Part shown: positions 12,372 to 22,325 of the stretch, one piece after another
Layout of the letters: each line of letters opens with the position of its first letter
Position numbering within the stretch: the first letter of the stretch is position 1
Assembly: GCF_000208745.1 (NCBI RefSeq)
Contig: NC_030851.1
Coordinates: 15,412,655 to 15,476,654, forward strand
Length of the DNA stretch: 64,000 nucleotides
Direction: 5' to 3'
Source of the DNA: Theobroma cacao
Lineage: Eukaryota; Streptophyta; Magnoliopsida; Malvales; Malvaceae
Notes under the pieces: model-generated
The model's database searches: none
Told to the model about the DNA's origin: nothing
The model's input: the letters and a program-made list of their open reading frames with translations, nothing else
Made by a program: the position numbers and the translations under genes

Positions 12372-12710
12372 TAGAGGGGTGATTTTGTGAAAAAGGAATT
12401 TGTAGATGTAGTCAAATATGGCTAGGAAGATTTATAATTGGACCAATGTTGCCAAAAATAAAGAAATTTTTAAAAATTTGAGAAATGAGGACTTAAGGTT
12501 TTAAAATGAGAATTTAGGGATTTGAGTCCAAATGTAGTGTTTTAGGCAAGGAAAATGGTGTTTTAATGAGTAAAACATGGTTAGAAAAGATTTAATTGGA
12601 CAAAAAATGAAGAAAAAACAAAAGAAAATTTCAAGGGTTGAAAAAATTTTGGAAAATGAAAGTCGAGAAATGGGGAGAAAATGAGTCAACAAACTCTTAA
12701 AACCCTAAGA
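12372..12710 (-). other. Sequence just upstream of ORF3
   Basis: No ORF supported. A TATA-like ATTATAAATC lies on the minus strand at 12438-12429, about 60 bp before the ORF3 ATG. It could serve an internal promoter; this is inference. Confidence 0.35.
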
Positions 12711-12945
12711 TTTATCAATACATGTACTCTTGTATCGATACATTCGTGGCAAAATGTTTTATTTTTGGCTACTAGTCAAAATGTATTGATACATTGTAGG
12801 ATGTATTGATACATGTTCTTGCATGTATGAATACATATGCCTATGTATCGATACATGTAACATAGGATTTTAATTTTGGCTATTGAATGAATTGTTTCGA
12901 TACAATGACAGATGTCAATACATGTCCTTGAATGTATCGATACAT
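12711..12945. repeat. Array of TGTATCGATACA palindromes upstream of ORF3
   Basis: Exact TGTATCGATACAT occurs at 12731, 12844 and 12933. Near copies start at 12782, 12802 (TGTATTGATACAT), 12824 (TGTATGAATACAT) and 12893 (TGTTTCGATACAA), with half-sites at about 12712 and 12911. The same palindrome recurs in this element's LTR (19150-19296). Confidence 0.85.
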
Positions 12946-13454
12946 GGGTGAATATACTAATACAAATATTTCTATAGCCTTGAACAAATTGATTTTGGCT
13001 TCAAAAAAATCCATGATTTGCTCTTGACACTTGGTATAATTAAAAAGATGTGAAGTTTTGAGTTGAAAAACATTTGAAAACAAGGTCTAGAACTAGTGCA
13101 AGTGAAATTTGGACATTAAATCAAGAGTTTGGAGAGAAAAATTTGACTCCCTCAATACTCTCCCACAACCCTGAAGAATTTGATGGGCATGGCATGAATG
13201 CAGAAGAATGGATGTTGATGTGGATATGCATAACTAAATAACGAGTATACATAAAAGCATCATGAACATGCAGGTTTGTGTATGCACAAAGAAGATTCAA
13301 GTACCATGCTGAAGTCATTTCAAACACGATGCATTCTGGAGACAATATGGCTGCAAGAAATGGATTCATGCATGCTTGTCATATCCAACAGTAAGCAAAA
13401 ATAGTAATCAAAGGTAGCCATCAGCTAGATTTTTTTTCAAAGTATTTATAAGAC
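12946..13454. other. Spacer between RNase H and the palindrome array
   Basis: AT-rich, without motif-bearing ORFs on either strand. No LTR terminus or PPT is visible, so pol and ORF3 appear to belong to one element. Confidence 0.4.
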
Positions 13455-14303
13455 TTAATTTACTTCTAATTTTGTAAAATTGTTCCCTATCAAGTGCTTT
13501 TGTGAAAATGTTAGCCAATTATCTTTTGTACCTACATATTCAAGGATAATATCTCCTCTTTGAACATGATCTCTAACAAAGTGATGCCTTATTTCTATAT
13601 GTTTAGTTCTAGAGTGATGAATGGGATTTTTTGTGAGGTTTATGGCACTAGTATTATCACATTTTATAAGAATTCTTTCCATGGCTAGTCCATAATCTTT
13701 TAATTGTTGTTTCATCCATAGCACTTGAGCACAATAACTTCTGACAACCATATATTCAGCTTTGGTAATGGGCTGGGCTACTCTGTTTTGTTTCTTTGAG
13801 AACCAAGAGATCAATATACTACCTAAAAATTAACATGTATTGGATGTACTCTTTCTATCTATTTTACAGTCACCAAAATCAACATCTGATTATGAGTGAA
13901 GACCAAAAGTGAAAATATTTAGATACCATATTCCTAGGTTAGATATGTCTTTCAAATATCTAAAAATTCTTTTGACAACACTTAAGTGTGGTTTTCTAGG
14001 AGATGATTGAAACCTAGCACATAGGTTAACACTAAAGCTTATGTCCGATCTACTAGTGATGAGATAATGCAAGGAGCCAATTATATATCTATGGAGTGTT
14101 TGGTCTACAGGCGTACCTTTTTCATCCTTGTCAAGCATTGTTGAAGTGCTCATTGGTGTGGTGAGATATAGCAAGGAGCAAATTATAGATCTATAAAGTT
14201 TTTGGTCAACAGAAGTACCTTTTTCATCCTTGTCAAGCATTGTTGAAGTGCTCATTGGTGTGTGATATGTTCTTGTGTTATCCATACCAAACTTCTTGAG
14301 CAT
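13455..14303 (-). pseudogene. RNase H and RT C-terminal region, copia element
   Basis: On the minus strand: TPMSTSTMLDKDEKG, SLHYLITSRSDISFSVN, ARFQSSPRKPHLSVVKRIFRYLK, then the RNase H part SWFSKKQNRVAQPITKAEYM, CDNTSAINL and HSRTKHIEIRHHFVRDHV. These are standard copia motifs. The C-terminus ends in a frameshifted NNFTKLEVN instead of the usual FTKPL ending. A 102-bp segment is duplicated in tandem (listed separately). Stops separate this block from the RT core. Confidence 0.85.
14058..14261 (-). repeat. In-frame 102-bp tandem duplication inside RT
   Basis: Two copies (about 14058-14159 and 14160-14261) encode TPMSTSTMLDKDEKGTSVDQ...SLLYL and TPMSTSTMLDKDEKGTPVDQ...SLHYL. The offset is 102 bp (34 codons), so the frame is kept. 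The copies agree almost fully over the last half and differ at many sites in the first half. Confidence 0.88.
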
Positions 14304-15230
14304 ATCTTTTGTATATTTGGCTTGACTTATGAATGTGCCATCTTTTTTTGTTTGATTTGCAGTCCAAGAAAATAATTTAGTTCACCCATCATACTCATTT
14401 CAAATTCTCCTTGCATAGTCTTAGCAAACTTTTGACAAATAATCTCATTAGTAGCACTAAAAATAATATCATCAACATAAACTTGCACAATTAAAATGTC
14501 TTTGTCTTTGCTTTTGATAAAAAAAGTTTTATCAACCTTCCCTATTTTAAAATCATTTTTGATTAAGAATTTTGATAATGTTTAATACCAAGCTCTAGGC
14601 GCCTGTTTTAAACCATACAATGCTTTTCTTAATCTAAAGACATGATTTCGAAAGGTTGGGCTTTCAAAGCTAAGAGTTTTTCAACATATATTTCCTCATT
14701 AATTAATCCATTTAAAAAAACACTTTTAACATCCATTTGATATAGCTTAAAGTTCATATAACATGCAAAGGCTAATAGCATTCTAATTGCCTCTAGTCTA
14801 GCTATCGGAGCATAAGTTTCATCATAATCTATTCTTTCTTCTTGACTATGTCGTTTGGCAACTAACCTAGCTTTGTTTCTAGTTATAATTCCATTTTCAT
14901 CTAGTTTGTTTGTAAAAACCCATTTTGTACCTACAATTGGGTAGTCACTTGGCTTAGGAACTAACTCATATACCTGGCATCTTTCAAATTGATTGAATTC
15001 TTCTTGCATAGCTAGTATCCAATAGTCATCATCTAAAGCTTCATCAATGTTTTTAGGTTCATTAATGTTTTTAGGTTCGATTTGTGAGATAAAAGCAACA
15101 TATTCACAAACATTTTGAACTTTAGATCTAGTTCTCATCCCTTGATTTAAATCACAAATGATTTTGCTTTCATCAACCTCTTTTCTTACCATCGGATAGC
15201 TAGGCTTACCTTTTTCACTTATTGGTTCAA
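14304..15230 (-). pseudogene. Reverse transcriptase core, copia element
   Basis: Minus-strand translation shows WILAMQEEFNQFERCQVYEL, KWVFTNKLDENG, KARLVAKRHSQEERIDYDE, TYAPIARLEAIRMLLAFA and YQMDVKSVFLNG. The catalytic VQVYVDDIIF lies near 14460-14490. The hallmark AF(L/I)NG is present as VFLNG. Frameshifts around 14340-14640 separate the finger/palm region from the YVDD part. One continuous ORF of 187 codons remains at 14629-15192. Confidence 0.9.
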
Positions 15231-15320
15231 TGTTTTGCTCCTCCTTTTATGATGCCTCTTCATTTACTTTGGATCTTTCAATGTTGAGATCAAGCTCTTC
15301 AACTTGTTCTTGAAGGATAC
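15231..15320 (-). other. Linker between integrase and RT
   Basis: Acidic, low-complexity codons with a stop, as expected of the variable region between integrase and RT in copia polyproteins. Confidence 0.4.
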
Positions 15321-16445
15321 CTACATCATCATCATAATGTTCCTTTCTAGAAAAAAGTTAGAATCATCAAACACATGAATAGATTCTTCAACAAATAATG
15401 TCCTCTTGTTGAATATTCTATATTCTTTGGAGGTTAAGAAATATCTTAGAAAAATTGCTTCATCACTTTTAGCATCAAACTTACCTAGATTATCCTTCTC
15501 ATTGTTTAAAACATAGCATTTGCAACCAAATGGATGGAAGTAGTTAATATTAGGTATTTTTCCTTTGTAAAGTTCATATGGAGTCTTTTTTAGGATTGGT
15601 CTAACCATTGCTCTATTTGTAATATAACAAGAGGTATTAACGACTTCGACCCAAAGGTATCTAGGTAAATTGTTTTCACATAGCATAGTTTTAACCATTT
15701 CTTCTAAAGTTCTATTTTGTCTTTCCACTACTCCATTTTGTTGTGGTGTCCTAAGAGTTGAAAAATTATGACAATATCCATTTTCATCACAATGTTGCTC
15801 AAAACCTAGTTTTTCAAATTCTTTTCCTTGTTCACTCTTAACATTTGTTATTTTATACCCTTTCTCATTTTCAACTCTTTTGCATAAAGAAGCGAAGATT
15901 TTTAAGGTTTAATCCTTATGAGCAAGAAAGAAAACCTAAGAGAATCTAGTATAATAATTTATAATTACTAAACCATAATTCTTTCCACCTAAGCTAGTGG
16001 TTTTAATTGGTCTTAAAAGATCTATGTGAAACAATTGTAAGGCTCTAATAGTGGTTACATCCTTTTTGGATTTAAATGAGCTTCTCTTATGTTTGCCTTT
16101 AGCACAAGCATTACAAAGTTGATCATTTTCAAAGTTTAACTTAGGAAGCCCTATCACAAGATCTAGATATAGTAGTTTTGCAATTGTGTGCATGCTAGCA
16201 TGTCGTAGTTTCCTACACTATAGCCACCTATCTTTATTTTTTTTAGCCATGAAACATATATTGTTAAAGGATAAATCATCCAAGAAAATAACATATGTAT
16301 TATCTCGTCTATGTCCAATAAATAAAGTTTCATTTGTCTTAACATCAACTACATGACAAGTTAATGATTCAAATATGACTCTAAAACCTTTATCACAAAG
16401 TTGACTCACACTCAACAAATTATGTTTAAAACCATTTACAAATAG
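15321..16445 (-). pseudogene. Pre-integrase and integrase, copia element
   Basis: Pieces in order on the minus strand: VSQLCDKGFRVIFE and the GAG-pre-integrase zinc region (MHTIAKLLYLDLVIGLPKL, CNACAKGKHKRSSFKSK), the core start LFHIDLLRPIKTTSLGGKNY, then ERQNRTLEEMVKTML, YLWVEVVNTSCYITNR, TPYELYKGKIPN, FHPFGCKCYVLNN and AIFLRYFLTSKEYRIFN. Several frame breaks lie between 15730 and 15935 and near 16200. HIDLLRPI has Leu-Arg where GP-type residues are usual. Not functional. Confidence 0.88.
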
Positions 16446-16736
16446 GACATTTTCGATTTAAGAAAAGGATTTTTACCAATGGTACCAATACCTTCAATGT
16501 GACTTTTTGAGTTGTCACCAAAGGTTACATTTCCTCCTTTCTTTAGTCTTAATTCCTTAGTTTCGATCATGTGTCTAGAGCATCACTATCAAGATACCAT
16601 TTTCCCTTTTCTTGTGTTCTTGACTTTAAGCAAGTAAGCTCTTTCTACAAAGACAATATTCAAACATTTGACTTTGGTACTCAAATTTTCTTAGGTCTAT
16701 ATGAGTTAGTGTCTTTGATTCCTTTTGGAACCCATT
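16446..16736 (-). other. Degenerate protease/linker region of copia pol
   Basis: Lies where the protease should be. No open frame on the minus strand and no clear D(S/T)G motif that I can defend. The plus-strand ORF here is chance. Confidence 0.35.
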
Positions 16737-18338
16737 TTATTTTACCACCTTACCATATGAAGCTTTGGTTCCTTTTGGAAACCATACGCTTTTGATTTTC
16801 TTTCCTTTAAAAGTGGTAGTTCTCAAAGGACATGAATAGCTGGAATGTCCTACTTTATGACAATAAATGCATTTGGTGAACGAAACTAGTTTTTTATTTT
16901 CTTTAACAAAGAAATTTTTAAAATGAGTCTCCTTTTGAGTACCATCGTAGCCTACTCTTTCTTTGTCAAAGAAAGCTCTTTGTGTTTCTAGCAAGTCATT
17001 TAATTTTTGTTGACTCGTGTTAAATTTTGAAAAGGAGCTATGCAAATTCTCATTTTTCTTTTTCAACGCATTTCTTTAAATTTCCAATTCTTTGACTATG
17101 TTTTCTAGTTCCATTTTTGTCTTGGTTAAGAACTCATTTTCTACTTTAAGCTTGGATATGATCTTGTATTTCAATGTTTTTTCTTCAAATTCAAATACTA
17201 AGCCATCAATTGCATCTTATAGTTCATCAAATGAGTATGAGTTTTGATCTAAAGTGTATGAGCTAAAATCATGAGAGGCAGAGCATACCTTGGAGTCTTC
17301 AAGTGCCATGAAGCAAAGGTCGGCAACTTCATCTTCTTTATCCTGAGAGTTGTCATTAACACTTCAAGTGGAAACCATGGCTTTCTTCTTGAAATTCTTT
17401 GGGGCATTCTTCTTGTTTGGACATTCATATTTGGTGTCTACTAATTTTCTACACTCATAGCATATCAAGTGGTCTTTGTTATGTTATTCCTTCAGCATAT
17501 CACTTCTACGGGGTCTCCTACCTCTATAGTTTCTTGTCATAAATTTACTAAACCTCTTGGCTAGTATGGCTAAGTCCTCATCTTCATCACTCTCAACTAT
17601 TGTGTTCCTTTCATCTTCTTCAATTGTGGATTTTAAGGCTATTCCTTTCTTCTTAACATCTTCTTTCTTTTCATCATCTAGAGCACTTTCATGTTTTAAG
17701 GTCATCTCATAGGTGAATATGGATAAGTTCCTCTAATTTGAAGTCATTTAGGTTTCTTACTTCCTCTATCATTATCACCTTCGATCTCCATGATTTTGGA
17801 AGACTATAAAGTATTTTTTTGGCTAATTCAGCATTTAGGAAGTTTTTACGTAAGGCTTTTAATCCTCTAACTATGTGTGTGAATCTTTCATACATTTGAT
17901 TTATTGTCTCGCTTTCTTTCATTCTAACGAGCTCATAATCATGTGTGAGAAGTCCTATTTTAGATTCCTTCACTTGGTTTGTTCCTTCATAAGTTGTTTC
18001 TAGGGTATTCAAATTTGTTTAGCCATCTCACACATGGATACTCTATTGAATTCACTAGCACTTAGAAAATAAAGAAGAGTATTGAAAGCCTTGCAATTTG
18101 TTTGTATTAACTTTTTTTCTTTGTCATCCAACTTTTTCCTAAGTGTTACAATTTTCTTTTCATCGACTTCCTTCGTGGGAACATAAGAACCATCTAAAAT
18201 GACATTCCAAATATCAAGATCTACTGATTGAATAAACATTTCCATTCTTTTCTTCCAATAAAGATAGTTTGTACCTGAAAAGAATTGAGATCTTTGAGTT
18301 GAATGTCCTTTACCAAGAACAACTGAGGTGGATTCCAT
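16737..18338 (-). pseudogene. Gag of the copia element
   Basis: Starts at 18338 (MESTSVVLGKGHSTQRSQFF) close behind the PBS. In order: NYLYWKKRMEMFIQ and IGLLTHDYELVRMKE (UBN2-type Gag core), an acidic stretch, a first zinc knuckle CYECRKLVDTKYEC in which the metal-binding His is Asp, a coiled coil, and a second knuckle CIYCHKVGHSSYSC that is intact. It closely resembles the Gag at 32547-33807. Stops at about 18009, 17706 and 17484, and others near 17350 and 17070, break it. A long Gag with two knuckles and a coiled coil fits the Sirevirus lineage. Confidence 0.88.
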
Positions 18339-18402
18339 CGTGATGTGTTGAGCTTTGCTTTCGAATCACTCAAGGTTGTTAAACTTGCAAAATTAAGCCC
18401 TA

Positions 18403-18414
18403 GCTCTAATACCA
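18403..18414 (-). promoter_or_regulatory. Primer binding site, copia element
   Basis: Minus strand TGGTATTAGAGC, two bases inside the LTR, differs at one base from the initiator tRNA-Met complement TGGTATCAGAGC. Confidence 0.85.
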
Positions 18415-18416
18415 AT

Positions 18417-19418
18417 TGTTAATGCAATTAGTTTAACGTGATTGAATCCAAAAAGGGGGTGAATTGGATTATATTTATATTTTTGAAAATTCCCTTTTTT
18501 TTAATTTAAGAAAATGAAGTTCTCTTAGATTAAATTTCCAATTTAGAGATGATTAAGATAGATGATTTCTTGCAAAGTTGAGAGAGTTTGAAGAACACAA
18601 ATGAATTAAAGAGATAAGAAAAAAGAAAAATCAACGCAATAATTTTATAAAGGTTCAGCATTCTTGCTTACATCCTTTCCCTTAAGTTTACTAAGGAATT
18701 TAAAATCCATTATTGGAATTAAGTTTGATACAATACCTTTTGTGGAGTAAGCACAATCTTACAATTCTTTTTATGGTTAAAGCACAGCCACTCTACCTTT
18801 TCAATTGGTTAAGGTCCCCTCAAATCAATAAATGAAGAAGTAAAGGTGCAGTTGAGATGTCTCTTAAACACTAGACAGCAAGTTAAGTACAATTTTTGGT
18901 TAGAAAGGAAATGAGCAATAAAAGCACTTTTGATGAGCAATAAAAGCACTTAAATGCAAGAAGAGTACAAAGAGTGTTTAATAATTTTGAGCTAAATTCT
19001 TCTCTTAAAATTGTGTTTTAGAGTCTTCCAATATCATAAATCTTGGGAAAGCTTGTATTTATAGTTGCTGAGGCTTCAAGGTTAGTTGGAAGTGCATTTA
19101 ACGTGAAAATAATTGTTTTTCCCTTCATTGGAAGCTCTAACGATTATATTGTATCAATGCATATGTGAATGTATCGATACATTGCCTATTTTATTTTTGG
19201 ATTCCCATTATGATGAATTGATACATTTGAACTTACTTGCAAGGGTTTTGACATTTTGTTAAAAATGTATCAATACATTTGTCAATATATCGATACTTTT
19301 AAAACAATAAGCATATGTGAATGTCTAGAGTTGATATTCTATGACTTAAATAGATTTTGATAATTTTCTTTTCGTCATTTCAAAACACGAAATTGATTAA
19401 AACGCTATAGAGCTAACA
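18417..19418 (-). repeat. 5' LTR of the copia element
   Basis: On the minus strand it starts TGTTAGCTCTATAGCG and ends CTAATTGCATTAACA, a TGTTA...TAACA inverted terminal pair, then the PBS. A TATA box CTATAAATAC is at 19064-19055. Palindromes of the TGTATCGATACA type lie at 19150-19296, upstream of the TATA box in U3. Confidence 0.85.
19150..19296. repeat. TGTATCGATACA-type palindromes in the copia LTR
   Basis: TGTATCGATACAT at 19170, TGTATCAATACAT at 19266, ATATCGATAC at 19287 and two weaker copies at 19150 and 19214. In the minus-strand LTR they sit in U3 upstream of the TATA box. Confidence 0.8.
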
Positions 19419-19798
19419 ACCCTCTCCACTGCTGCCTTATTTCTAATGCATCTTGTGAAAACCATAGTAGCAACAATAGCAGCTAAAATATAGCTCCAAC
19501 TGATGCCATAATTAAACCCCAATTAAGCTTCCTTACATTCATCTTTTCTTTTCAATCATACTCTAATTCCTTCTTTTCTTGTTTTGTAACCCAAACCATC
19601 AATTCCTTACTCTTCTTACCCTTTAACTCCATAACATCACTCTTCAGCTCCCATAACCTAAACTCCAACTCCTTCATCTTTACCTCCATTTCACTCATTA
19701 TCTTCTTCGGCCCTTTCAAAGCCTCTACTTCTTCCATCATCATCTTCAAATCAACCAAACCAAAACTTCCCATCTCCAACATCACCTCGAAGAAACAT
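19419..19798 (-). pseudogene. Host gene exon: coiled coil plus C-terminal membrane segment
   Basis: Behind a splice-acceptor-like ATGCACAG at 19806-19799, the minus strand reads EVMLEMGSFGLVDLKMMMEE, a Glu/Lys-rich coiled coil (MSEMEVKMKELEFRL), a stop, then KMNVRKLNWGLIMASVGAI. After a 1-bp frame change it continues LAAIVATMVFTRCI and a basic end. This looks like a small protein with a coiled coil and a tail membrane anchor. I do not recognise the family. It is cut off at 19419 by the copia LTR. One stop and one frameshift suggest a relic. Confidence 0.45.
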
Positions 19799-19806
19799 CT
19801 GTGCAT

Positions 19807-20391
19807 TTAACAAGGTTGCATTGTGATTTCATGTTATACTTGAAATAATGGCACATAATTAATGGGAACAAAGAAGATTAAATTAGCTTCACATGTTAAA
19901 ACCTTTTCTTTTTTATTATTTATTCTTACATATATATTTTTTAAGGATGATCATAAAGCAAATAAGAGGTTTAGCTTTCCAGGTGTAAAAGTGCACCCTT
20001 TTTAGTTCCTTGAAATAAGTCATCAATAGAAAAAGCAGTTGAACAAAATAGGTGACAATGATGATGTATAGCTCATTAATGAGGGCAATAAATCTACATG
20101 CCTAAAATGTGGAAACATATTGTCAATTATGATGGGATAAAGAAGTGCAACAAGTAAAGCTAATTGGAATTCTAATTCTTTTTTCTCTTACACATGATTT
20201 GCTATGTGCACAGAAATGGTATCTTGTCTCAGATTTGCATATGACCAAGTAAATCATTATGGCAAACTATGGCATAGCCAGACGATGCAACACCAACAAT
20301 CTGATCATAATAATTCGTATAGCAGAAATGCTACCCTAAAGCATATATATTCTTTTATTTCCTAACATTAATCTTCACCAAAGTGATTTAC
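19807..20391. other. Non-coding stretch between host exon relics
   Basis: AT-rich, intron-like, no supported ORF. The next SDR exon expected here (around a SSVVLISS/GYQ motif) is not seen. Confidence 0.35.
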
Positions 20392-20892
20392 CTGTAGAAG
20401 AAGTATAGTTGCTTTGACATTTATTTCCTATAGCTTGTCAAGGGTAGATTCTTGTGTTTACAACATGGGATCCATCGTTGGATTTACAAAAACATTTGGT
20501 ACAACCACATCTATCTTTCCATATTTCTGAAACAAAACTAGTAAGTCTTAAATTAATGATGTTCTTGCTACAACTTTTCAAGAAAAAAATGTTCTTGCTA
20601 CATAAACAGACACGCTGTTGAACTTGCCTACTTGATTGCATTTCCTAAAGTAAGGATTTCAATTTTAGGCATTTTAGAATTAAATTTGGAATTTCTAATT
20701 TCAGAAGAGAATCATATGAAAGGAAATCATAAATTTTTGTTATTAATAACAAAAAAGCATTGCATCAAATACTAACATCAATAGTCTTTTGAATATGACG
20801 TTCCTTTATTGTGCATTTGACACATGACAAACCACACCCAACACTTGAGTTCCTTTCTTTTTAGGCTTTTCAACTACCTCATCCACGTTTTT
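20392..20892 (-). pseudogene. Two exons of a DHRS4-like short-chain dehydrogenase
   Basis: Exon at 20892-20777: behind TTTGTAG the minus strand reads KNVDEVVEKPKKKG, QVLGVVCHVSNAQ, then a stop and a 1-bp shift to IQKTID, ending at a GT. Exon at 20526-20392: behind GTTTCAG it reads KYGKIDVVVPNVFVNP, then MDPML, a stop, TQESTLDKL, a stop, EINVKATILLLQ and GTAAAT. Order, spacing and splice borders match plant DHRS4/tropinone-reductase-like SDRs (NAD(P)H oxidoreductases, recognised from memory). The NNAG-type segment, usually VSNAAVNP, is VPNVFVNP here. At least three stops and one frameshift show a pseudogene. The Rossmann-start exon and the Tyr-Lys catalytic exon are absent. A solo LTR occupies the upstream side from 20931. 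Confidence 0.8.
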
Positions 20893-21621
20893 CTACAAAG
20901 TAGACCAAAAGCAAGTCAGCATAAATATACTATCACAGCATAAATCCTGGGCCGTGACCGATGCATGGGCTCAATGGGCATAGCCCACTAAGCCCAAGCA
21001 AGCCTTTTTATGCAATCCTGATCATCATTCCCAACCATCATTTCTAAAACCACATATTGTAATTCTCTACTAAAATATTTCAGTAATATTTTATAATGAC
21101 CCAATACTTACAATTTTATTATGTTAAATAATGTCACCCGTTTGCCAACTCATAGTGGCATCAGTAATCAAATATACATATTTGACTTATAACATGGATC
21201 CTAGTGGATTACATTACATGTATACGTTCATAGGTAATAGACTCTTGATCGTCAACGGAGTGACCGTGGGTAAAGGTACAGTTACTGAGATGCCATAATA
21301 CCTACCAAGAGGATGAGCATATGTGGACACTCAATCTAGGTCCCAACTGTCTTCGAATCTGAAAACATGAAGTTTAAAAATGTGAGTATAAAACTCAGTG
21401 AGTGAACATAAGAAGGGAGCAAGCAATTGATAAGGAGAACTTGGAAATCATGATGTACTTGTTTCAAAAACAATGCAATTGATTTAATTTCTTACTAAAA
21501 ACCCCTTATTTCAAACTTTGATTAATAACCTCATAGTGTTGCAAATACCCATAATCAATCCATGAAGTTAAATGGGTGAAAAATATGTCAAAATCAAGCA
21601 AGGTAGCAAGCAAGGCAGCAA

Positions 21622-21938
21622 GTTTCTCGTTGCAGTGAGAAACAATCTTAGTTTGCATATATTACAGTTTTTCTAGTATATCTCCCACTAAAGAAGTCCA
21701 ATTGACCTGATTTTTCAACCATTAGAAAGCTAAGAGGAAGGGATACAACTTTGACGTTTACCACTTTGCCCAGTTCTGAATGGAAGGTGGTCAAAATCGT
21801 TGTCAAAGTGGAAGAACTGCACCAAAATTTTGGGTCTACCTGATAGTTTCTCGCTGCAGCGAGAATTCATTTTCGCTGCAGCGAGAAACAAGGCTGGTTT
21901 ATGCCCCCACCACCCGAGAGTTTCTCGCTGCAACAAGA
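21622..21938. repeat. Perfect TCTCGCTGCAGCGAGA palindromes in the solo LTR
   Basis: The 16-bp palindrome is exact within 21846-21865. A near-full copy lies at about 21870-21889, a degenerate one at 21622-21643 and a half-copy at 21920-21938. Confidence 0.85.
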
Positions 21939-22140
21939 TTTAGGGCAAATGACAATTAAGGGGTTTTCACATGCCACAAAATCCATTCCTACCATATTGC
22001 ACATCAAAGTGAACACATTGACAATAATCAAGTTTCTCATTATTCATTTCAATCACATATTATAATCATAAACTTTCTATCACATATACATATATAAACA
22101 TATATAAACACGTACACCACCCCACTTAATTCATTGTCAT

Positions 22141-22325
22141 AGCCGGGTCATCATCATCGGCTTATGCGCACTCCTTACTCGCACATAGTCGGGTCATCAT
22201 CGGCTTATGCGCACTCCTACTAGCACATAGCCAGGTCATCATTGATTTATGAGCACTCTTACTCGCACATAGCCGGGTCATCATTAGCTCATGTGCCCTC
22301 CCACATCGCACATAGCTGGGTCATC
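22141..22325. repeat. Minisatellite with hairpin units, family-B LTR
   Basis: About four imperfect units, roughly 45-50 bp each, of the type GCACATAGCCGGGTCATCAT...TTATGCGCACTCC. Arms such as ATGTGC and GCACAT can pair. Homologous arrays lie in the LARD LTRs. Confidence 0.75.

Larger units (their letters stand above)
1..19418 (-). mobile_element. Sirevirus-like Ty1/copia element, 3' end beyond window
   Basis: Read on the minus strand the order is LTR (19418-18417), Met-type primer site, Gag with two zinc knuckles and a coiled coil, integrase, RT with a YVDD box, RNase H, a long spacer, then a third ORF. Integrase before RT marks Ty1/copia. The large Gag, the CAATTCACCCCC-type sequence near the LTR end and an extra ORF after pol suggest the Sirevirus lineage (inference). 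Every ORF is broken. A complete gypsy element (1494-12273) sits inside the third ORF. No 3' LTR is visible, so it lies left of position 1 or is lost. Confidence 0.75.

Noticed and set aside
13121..13369. 82-codon minus-strand ORF near copia RNase H
   Set aside because: No recognisable motif and no homologue in the sister copia element. Sits in a spacer.
12711..13440. 3' LTR of the minus-strand copia element
   Set aside because: Shares only the palindrome motif with the LTR at 18417-19418. No TG...CA termini, no PPT and no collinear alignment, so it is read as a spacer.
19419..20930. Helitron or Pack-MULE carrying two host gene fragments
   Set aside because: No inverted repeats or Helitron ends could be identified; both sides are overlain by LTR insertions. 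Kept only as a question.
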